Assembly: GCF_000158955.1 (NCBI RefSeq)
Contig: NZ_GG657757.1
Location: 3,574,455-3,638,454, forward strand
Direction of reading: 5' to 3'
Length of the DNA: 64,000 nt
Source: Streptomyces viridochromogenes DSM 40736
GTDB taxonomy: Bacteria > Actinomycetota > Actinomycetes > Streptomycetales > Streptomycetaceae
Position numbers and translations under genes: made by a program
Notes under the pieces: generated by a model
Seen by the model: the letters and a program-made list of their open reading frames with translations, nothing else
Database searches by the model: none
Told to the model about the DNA's origin: nothing
Shown here: positions 58,473-64,000 of the stretch, piece after piece
Position numbering within the stretch: position 1 is the first letter of the stretch
Layout: every line of letters starts with the position of its first letter

Positions 58473-58988
58473 ATGGTGACGTTGGAGCCTCTCCGGGCGG
58501 ATCACGCGGACGCGCTGCTGGCCTTCGAGTGGGCGAACCGGGCGTACTTCGCCCGCACGGTGCCGGACCGCGGGGACGCCTACTTCACGGCGGCGGGCTT
58601 CGCCGAACGCCACCGGGCGCTCCTCGCGGAGCAGCACGCGGGTGTGTGCCGCTTCCATGTCGTCCTCGGGAAGGAGGGCGAACTGATCGGCCGGGTGAAC
58701 CTGATGGACCTGGTGGACGGCGGCGCCGAACTGGGCTACCGCATCGGCGAACGCGCGGCGGGCCGGGGCGTGGCGACGGCGGCCGTCGCGCAGGTGTGCC
58801 GGCTGGCCGCCACCGACTACGGGCTGACGTCCCTCACCGCGGTCACGACTCTGGACAATCCGGCGTCCATGAGGGTCCTGGCCCGCAACGGCTTCACCCG
58901 TGTCGGGGACACGACCGTCGGCGGCCGTCCCGGGGTCCGCCACATACGCCGACCTCTCGACTTCAGGGCCGGGCGCTCGTCGGCGTGA
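58473..58988 (+). CDS. GNAT-family (RimJ/RimL-like) acetyltransferase
   Basis: This 171-aa protein begins VTLEPLRADHADALLAFEWAN, has AELGYRIGERAAGRGVATAAVAQV (acetyl-CoA motif A) and TTLDNPASMRVLARNGFTRVG (motif B), typical of RimJ/RimL-type enzymes that acetylate protein N-termini or small molecules. TATCCT at 58460-58465 is seven bases from the ATG, so a leaderless mRNA is likely. Confidence 0.9.
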   Translation: MVTLEPLRADHADALLAFEWANRAYFARTVPDRGDAYFTAAGFAERHRALLAEQHAGVCRFHVVLGKEGELIGRVNLMDLVDGGAELGYRIGERAAGRGVATAAVAQVCRLAATDYGLTSLTAVTTLDNPASMRVLARNGFTRVGDTTVGGRPGVRHIRRPLDFRAGRSSA

Positions 58989-59157
58989 CATGTCGGGCAG
59001 GTAACACCCGAGGTCGGAAGGGTAAGCGCATACCGACCAATCAGTTTGGTGAAACCCTCGCGCAGCCCCGGTGCTCCGAAGTAACGTGCGTGGCCGCCCG
59101 CCCCCATCTCCCTGCGGTCCGCCGCACCGGATCCGACCCCGCGCAAGGAGCACCGGG

Positions 59158-59625
59158 ATGTCCTACGACCCCCCGCCCTCCCACCCATACCGACCACCCG
59201 GTTCCTCGCCTTCCTACGACACCTACCCCTGGGTGCCGCAACAGGAGCCCCCATACCCCTGGGTGCCGCAACAGGAGCCCGAACCGGCGGCCGGAAGGCG
59301 TCCCCAGCGCCGCCCCGCCCTCGGGCACCACAGCGACCTGCGGGTCCTGCGCAGCGCCTACCGCTGGCAGCGGCGTGTGGCCACGCTCACGGCGCTCGGA
59401 TATTTCATCCTGTTCCTGGTGCTGTCCGCGTTCGCGCCGTCCTTCATGACGAGCACCGTCACCGACGGCCTGCCCACCGGCCTGCTGCTCGCGCTCGTCC
59501 AGGTCCCCGTCACCTGGCTGGCGATCGCCCTGTACGAGCAGACGGCCCGCCGCCGTGTCGACCCGATCGCGGAGCGGATACGCAAGCAGGCCGAGCTGGA
59601 CGCCAGACGGGAGGGGGCACGGTGA
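59158..59625 (+). CDS. DUF485 membrane protein
   Basis: This 155-aa protein has a Pro/Tyr-rich cytoplasmic N-terminus with a tandem repeat YPWVPQQEPP/YPWVPQQEPE (59226-59281), then the DUF485 domain with two membrane helices (~84-104 and ~112-132). DUF485 proteins normally sit beside acetate/pyruvate symporters as an accessory subunit, as here. AAGGAG lies seven bases before the ATG; the last four bases overlap the symporter start (GTGA). Confidence 0.9.
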   Translation: MSYDPPPSHPYRPPGSSPSYDTYPWVPQQEPPYPWVPQQEPEPAAGRRPQRRPALGHHSDLRVLRSAYRWQRRVATLTALGYFILFLVLSAFAPSFMTSTVTDGLPTGLLLALVQVPVTWLAIALYEQTARRRVDPIAERIRKQAELDARREGAR

Positions 59626-61235
59626 CCACCGAGTTCAGCGGCAACGCCCAGGCGATGTCCCTGGTCGGCTTCTCCGCCGTCGCCACGATCACGCTGCTGT
59701 TGTGCGTGATGACGGGCCCGGACCGGGACGACCTCGACGAGTTCTACACCGGCTACAGCTCCCTGTCCGCCATGCGCAACGGCCTGGCCATCGCCGGTGA
59801 CTACATCTCCGCCGCGACCGTCCTCGGCACCGGCGGCGTGATCGCCCTGTTCGGCTACGACGGGACCGTCCTGGCCCTGAGCACGGCCCTGTCGCTGATG
59901 CTGCTGATGTTCCTGCTGGCCGAACCGCTGCGCAACGCGGGCCGGTTCACCATGGGCGACGCGCTGACCCGCCGTTTGCCGGGACGCGCCGTCCGGATCG
60001 CGGCCTGCGCGGTGACCCTGGCGGCGCTGGTGCCGCTGATGGTGGTGCAGTTGGCGGGGACCGGGCAGCTGATGGCGTTCGTCCTCGGCTTCTCCGGCGA
60101 GTCGCTGCAGACCGGCTGCATCATCGGCGTGGGCGCGCTGATGATCAGCTACGCGGCGATCGGCGGCATGAAGGGCACCGCCCTCATCCAGATCCTGAAG
60201 ATCGTGATGCTGCTCGGTTCCGGCATCGTCGTCGCCGTACTGATCCTGAACCGCTTCGACTGGAATCCGGGGGCCCTGTTCGACGCGGCCGCCGACCACA
60301 GCGGCGTGGGCCCGGCGTTCCTCTCCTCGGGCCTGCAGTTCGCCGGCGGACCCAGCCCCCGCCTGGACATGATCACCACACAGCTGACGGTGGTCCTCGG
60401 CGGTGGCGTCCTGCCACACGTCACCATGCGCATGTACACGGCCTCCAGCGCCCGGCAGGTACGGCGTTCCATGTCCTGGGCGGTGTCCGGCGTGGCCCTG
60501 TTCGTCCTCGTCATCACGGTCGTCGGCTTCGGCGCGACGGCCCTGGTCGGGCGGGCGGTGATCGCGCAGGTCGACCCGCGGGGCAACACGGCCTATCTGC
60601 TGGGCTCCCAGGCGGCGTTCGGCGCGGACGTCTCGACGGCGGAGACGTTCCTGTTCACGACCGTCACCACGGCCGTCTTCCTCACGCTGCTCGCCTCCGT
60701 CGCCGGGATGATCCTCGCCTGCGCCAACTCCCTCGCGCACGACGTGTTCGCCGCCCGGGTGCAGGAGATGTCACCGCGCCGCGAGATGACGCTGGCCCGG
60801 ATCTCGGCGCTGGCGGTGGGCCTCCCGGCGATCCTCCTGGCCACACAGGTCCAGCACCGCAGTCTGCAGCCCCTGGTGACGCTGTCGTTCTGCCTGGGCG
60901 CCTCGGCCATCGCACCCGCCCTGGTCTACAGCCTCTTCTGGCGCCGCTACACCCGCACGGGCCTGCTCAGCACCCTCATCGGCGGTTCCCTGGCCGTCCT
61001 GCTGCTGATGCCGGGCACCAACCTGGTGTCCGGCTCGCCCCTGTCGGCGTTCCCCGACGCCGACTTCAACTGGTTCCCGTTCACCACCACGGGCCTGGTC
61101 ACCATCCCCCTGGGCTTCGCCTTCGGCTGGCTGGGCACGCTGGTCTCCGGCCGTCACCAGTCGGAGGAACAGCGCCACCAGTACGAGGCGGTGGAGGCCT
61201 CGATCCTCGCGGGAGCGACACGCGAGGACCGCTGA
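59622..61235 (+). CDS. Cation/acetate symporter (ActP-like, SSS family)
   Basis: This 537-aa protein has about thirteen hydrophobic segments of the sodium:solute symporter fold. SLSAMRNGLAIAGDYISAATVLGTGG near the N-terminus is the conserved ActP substrate/cation region, and GGVLPHVTMRMYTASSARQVRRS matches the ActP loop. It likely takes up acetate or another monocarboxylate. It is translationally coupled to the DUF485 gene. Confidence 0.92.
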   Translation: MTTEFSGNAQAMSLVGFSAVATITLLLCVMTGPDRDDLDEFYTGYSSLSAMRNGLAIAGDYISAATVLGTGGVIALFGYDGTVLALSTALSLMLLMFLLAEPLRNAGRFTMGDALTRRLPGRAVRIAACAVTLAALVPLMVVQLAGTGQLMAFVLGFSGESLQTGCIIGVGALMISYAAIGGMKGTALIQILKIVMLLGSGIVVAVLILNRFDWNPGALFDAAADHSGVGPAFLSSGLQFAGGPSPRLDMITTQLTVVLGGGVLPHVTMRMYTASSARQVRRSMSWAVSGVALFVLVITVVGFGATALVGRAVIAQVDPRGNTAYLLGSQAAFGADVSTAETFLFTTVTTAVFLTLLASVAGMILACANSLAHDVFAARVQEMSPRREMTLARISALAVGLPAILLATQVQHRSLQPLVTLSFCLGASAIAPALVYSLFWRRYTRTGLLSTLIGGSLAVLLLMPGTNLVSGSPLSAFPDADFNWFPFTTTGLVTIPLGFAFGWLGTLVSGRHQSEEQRHQYEAVEASILAGATREDR

Positions 61236-61353
61236 CAGCGGCCCCGCCCCGGCCACAGCCACAGCCACAGCAGCGGAACGGGCACAGGGACGGCACGGCA
61301 GCCCAGAACGCGCCGTGCCGTACCGCCGGGCGGGACCGCACCCGCACCGCGGG

Positions 61354-62237
61354 TCAGTCCGCCGACTGCCCCGCCCATGCCGCCAGGTTGGCGTGGACGC
61401 GGTCGATGTGTGCCCGCACCACCTCCGCGTGCCGGGTGTGCTCGCGGAGCACCCGGTCCGTCTCCTGGTCGACGGACTCCGCGCGCTCACGGGCCTCGGC
61501 GACCAGTACCTCGGCACGGGCCTGCGCCTCCTCCTGCCGGACCGGGCTGAGATCTGGGCGTCGGCGAAGGCCTGTTCCGCCTCGGCCAGCGCCGCCTCGG
61601 CGCGCTCCACCGCCTCCGCGTGCCGCGCGTCCAGTTCCGCCGCCCGGGCCTCCTCCTCCCGCTCCACCTCGGCCCACCGCTCGGCGCGTTCCTTGTCCTG
61701 CTCGGCCAGCCGCCCGGACGTACGCAGCCGCACCTCCCGCAAGGCGGCCAGCGCCTCGCCCCGCTGCTCCTTCGCCTCGCCGCGGGCCGAGCCGAGGATC
61801 TCGTCGGCCTCGGCACGCGCCGCGAGCAGCCGGTGCCGGGCCCGGTCGTCGGCCTCGGCGCGCACGGTGTCGGCCTGCGCCTGCGCGGACTCGCGCACGT
61901 CGGCCGCGGACGTCCGCGCCTCGTTCACGAGTTGCCACGCCTCCTGCCGCGCCCGCTCCCGTACGGCGGCGGCCTCCTCCTGGCCGAGTTCGAAGAGCCG
62001 CCGGGCCCCCTCGCCGAGCGACTCGTAGGTCTGCGGCGCCAGTCCCGCCACGACCTCCCGCAGTTCCTCCAGCTCCGTGCCCATCTGCCGGGCGAGCACC
62101 GTCAGCCGGGCGGCCCGCTCCCAGGCCGCGTCGCGCCCCGCCGAGAGGGCGCCGACGTACTCGTCGACTTGCTGGGGACGGTAGCCGCGTCCCCGCACGG
62201 CCACGAAGCCGTGCGGGGACACCGATGCGCTGCTCAT
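61354..62237 (-). pseudogene. DivIVA/Scy-like coiled-coil protein with frameshift
   Basis: From the ATG at 62235-62237 (AGAGGGGT upstream) the protein begins with a DivIVA-like head (VSPHGFVAVRGRGYRPQQVDEYVGAL), followed by a long Ala/Glu/Arg coiled coil. The frame turns Arg/Pro-rich after EQAFADAQI near 61550, while the adjacent frame continues with LSPVRQEEAQARAEVLVAEAR to the end AHIDRVHANLAAWAGQSAD. A single missing base near 61546-61552 restores a ~294-aa protein. DivIVA relatives guide polar growth in Streptomyces; annotation as "cellulose-binding protein" is common. Natural mutation or sequence error cannot be separated. Confidence 0.75.
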
Positions 62238-62378
62238 CCGGGGACCCCTCTCCACCACACCGACACGAAACCGAGTACGAAACGGGATGATTTCGCACAT
62301 CTTGGTGGATCAGGGGGAAGTGTTCATAACGCGACACTCCGCACCGGGGTAACGGCCCACGGCCGGGCCGCACCGCCG

Positions 62379-62840
62379 TCACCCCCAGGTGGTACCCGCG
62401 GGCTCCTGGACGGTCGTGTTGATGCGGTTGAACATGTTGGTGACCGCGACGGTCAGGATCAGCGCCGAGAGCTCCTTCTCGTCGAAGTGGTCGGCCACCT
62501 CGTCCCACAGCGCGTCCGGCACCGACTCCCCCGACAGGTCCGACAGCCGCGTCATCGCCTCCGCCAGCTTCAGCGCGGCCCGCTCGGCCTCCGAGAAGAA
62601 CGGTGCGTGCCGCCAGGCCGCGACGGCCGCGATGCGCTCCTCACTCGCCCCCGCCTTGCGGAGATTGGCGACGTGCCCGTGCACACAGGCGCCACAGCCG
62701 TTGATCTGACTGGCCCGCAGCGCGACGATCTCCGCCACGTCCTGCCGCAGCCCGCCCTCCCCGATGGCCTGGAAAAGGGTGCCGATGCCCTTCATCGCAC
62801 CGGGAAGGACGTACGCCGGGTTGGTCATTCGTGCCTGCAT
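62379..62840 (-). CDS. AhpD/carboxymuconolactone decarboxylase-family protein
   Basis: This 153-aa protein has the AhpD-type redox motif NGCGACVHGHVANL with CxxC and the following histidine, and helical CMD fold segments (LKLAEAMTRLSDLSGESVPDALWDEVADHF, ALILTVAVTNMFNRINTT). It is probably a thiol peroxidase-like antioxidant enzyme. AGGAGG lies about eight bases before the ATG. It is probably monocistronic. Confidence 0.9.
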   Translation of the reverse strand: MQARMTNPAYVLPGAMKGIGTLFQAIGEGGLRQDVAEIVALRASQINGCGACVHGHVANLRKAGASEERIAAVAAWRHAPFFSEAERAALKLAEAMTRLSDLSGESVPDALWDEVADHFDEKELSALILTVAVTNMFNRINTTVQEPAGTTWG

Positions 62841-62984
62841 GGTCTCTGCCTCCTGCGTCGGCGGTGATGCGCTGATGCGCTGTCACCGCACTGACGGAGC
62901 GACGGAGGGAGATGTGACAGCCCGGCCCGAAGAACCTGGAAAAAATCTCCGGAGACCCCTCCACCGCCTTCCCGGCACGAAGAA

Positions 62985-63023
62985 AGCCGGGCCCGGTCGC
63001 CCTACCAGCGACCGAACCCGGCT
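62985..63023 (-). terminator. Terminator of the SUKH-4-like gene
   Basis: AGCCGGG...GGTCGC (62985-63000) pairs with GCGACC...CCCGGCT (63008-63023), with a small internal mismatch (CCC opposite GAA) and a 7-nt loop. It starts 25 bases past the stop codon. Confidence 0.65.
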
Positions 63024-63048
63024 CTCCGAACACCTCAGCGAAGGTGCG

Positions 63049-64000
63049 TCACAGCAGTCCGTCCCACATCTGCTCCAGCAGCACCGACCACCAGCTCTCC
63101 GGCGATCCCAGCGCCGCCGGGTCCAGCGCGGCCAGCTGCGCCTGGAAGTCGACGGTCCAACGACCCGCCTGCTCCTGGTTCAGCCCGAACCGCAGCCGCC
63201 ACATCCGCCCCAGCAGCGCCAGGCACCGCGCGAACTCCGGCAGACCCGTGTTCACGAACTGCGGCGGCACGGGCGCCCCGCCGGGCCCCGCCTCCACCGG
63301 CACCGCGACGATGTTCGCCGTGCCGTACTGCACACAGATCGCCTTGCCGAAGTCACTGCCCATCACCAGGTACGACCCCGCGTCCGGCGCCGGCTGCACA
63401 CCACGCTCGGCCGCCAGCTCCGCCAGCGTCGGAACGGGCCGCCCCGGCTGGGCCTGCGCCCAGAAGAACGGACCCATGTCCACCGGCAGACCGGCCACCA
63501 CCAGCGTGTGCGCCACGACCGGCGGCACACCCTGCCGGGACACGGCGGCCTGCTCGAACCGGAACACCCCCGGCCCGAACGCGGCACCCAGCTCCTGCGC
63601 GACGGCCTCCGGCGGAACCGGCGGCACCCCCTGCACCGGCGGCAACGGCGCCCGCACCGGAGCCGGACGCGCCGGACCGTCCGCCACCTGATGCAACTCG
63701 CCCTGGTGGGCCAGCAGTTGCTGCATGCCCTGCTGCCGGCTCGCATGGTCCGTGCCGTACGGCGCGATGCTCGTGATCCGCGCCTGCGGCCACTGCTCCC
63801 GGATCATCCGCGCGCAGTACGCACCCGGCAGCTCGCACGACTCCAGCTCGGTGTGCAGCTCCAGCACCTGGCCCGGGGGCACGTTCATGGCCCGCAGCTC
63901 GTGGAAGATCTGCCACTCCGGGTGCGGCGTACCGGGCGCCGAACGCCGGATCAACTGCTGCTCCGACCCGTCTCGTGCGCGCGGTAGCGCAGCACGGCCT
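63049..64000 (-). CDS. SUKH-4-like protein with N-terminal deaminase-like domain (5' end outside window)
   Basis: About 317 residues are visible and the frame stays open to the right edge with coding-like residues (RDGSEQQLIRRSAPG), so the start lies beyond 64000. The first domain has LELHTELESCELPGAYCARMIR, in which HTE and the paired cysteines match the zinc-binding pattern of polymorphic-toxin-related nucleotide deaminases. The second (~100-300; PPVVAHTLVVAGLP, DAGSYLVMGSDFGKAICVQYG) resembles SUKH-4 immunity domains. Such proteins are very conserved in Streptomyces; whether it is an active deaminase or a housekeeping relic of conflict systems is not known. Confidence 0.7.
   Translation of the reverse strand, partial: GRAALPRARDGSEQQLIRRSAPGTPHPEWQIFHELRAMNVPPGQVLELHTELESCELPGAYCARMIREQWPQARITSIAPYGTDHASRQQGMQQLLAHQGELHQVADGPARPAPVRAPLPPVQGVPPVPPEAVAQELGAAFGPGVFRFEQAAVSRQGVPPVVAHTLVVAGLPVDMGPFFWAQAQPGRPVPTLAELAAERGVQPAPDAGSYLVMGSDFGKAICVQYGTANIVAVPVEAGPGGAPVPPQFVNTGLPEFARCLALLGRMWRLRFGLNQEQAGRWTVDFQAQLAALDPAALGSPESWWSVLLEQMWDGLL

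Noticed and set aside
61250..61275. Short CCACAG repeats after the acetate symporter gene
   Set aside because: Four 6-bp units only; too short to assign any function.

Overview
This is a high-GC actinobacterial chromosome segment, almost certainly Streptomyces. The evidence is the codon bias, the many GTG starts and leaderless promoters, a tRNA-Leu with anticodon UAA (bldA type), two resuscitation-promoting factors and a CYP107-like P450. The gene order cfa-ndh-ppx-DUF501-ftsB-eno-rpf-rpf-P450-mazG-kinase-mfd matches, from memory, the central core of S. coelicolor-type chromosomes. Three loci (about 45.0, 61.55 and 16.9 kb) show single-base frame disruptions, which may be real or sequence errors.

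Layout. 1-3.0 kb: start of hutU, a divergent PLP decarboxylase and an RpiR regulator. 3.1-12.4 kb: a small membrane protein, an SDR with a divergent MmyB-type regulator, cystathionine beta-synthase, an SGNH hydrolase, a thiolase, small hypotheticals and a Bax-inhibitor-1-like protein. 12.5-13.7 kb: pobA. 13.79-20.10 kb: a 6.2-kb island between two copies of a 90-bp repeat; the right copy is the 3' end of bldA (20080-20163, minus strand). 20.6-25.3 kb: an ABC transporter pair and a cyclopropane-fatty-acid-synthase-like methyltransferase. 25.4-30.5 kb: a 1592-aa trypsin-NTPase-TPR protein with a trypco2-like partner, probably a biological-conflict module. 30.8-36.7 kb: ndh, a small toxin-antitoxin pair inserted at the 3' end of ppx, then ppx, DUF501, ftsB-like and eno. 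37-42 kb: two Rpf proteins (the first behind a ydaO-type c-di-AMP riboswitch), a P450, MazG and a SurA-like lipoprotein. 42.4-49.3 kb: a Ser/Thr kinase with a membrane partner, a frameshifted GNAT, an MFS pump, an HNH lipoprotein, an SDR and a MerR regulator. 49.3-56.6 kb: mfd and a second ABC pair, a paralogue of the first in inverted orientation. 57-64 kb: an MFS pump, a GNAT, a DUF485/acetate-symporter pair, a frameshifted DivIVA-like coiled-coil protein, an AhpD-like protein and the start-truncated end of a SUKH-4-like protein.

The most interesting system is the bldA-linked island. An operon on the minus strand runs HATPase, zinc-ribbon protein (frame-disrupted), radical SAM/SPASM enzyme, then a 65-aa peptide ending in CSCAAGDDNPH. 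It has the layout of a ribosomally made, radical-SAM-modified peptide (RiPP) locus. A divergent HTH-TPR regulator and two GNAT acetyltransferases lie beside it. No integrase is visible between the repeats. The cargo therefore sits on the 3' end of the tRNA gene that governs UUA translation and development in Streptomyces.
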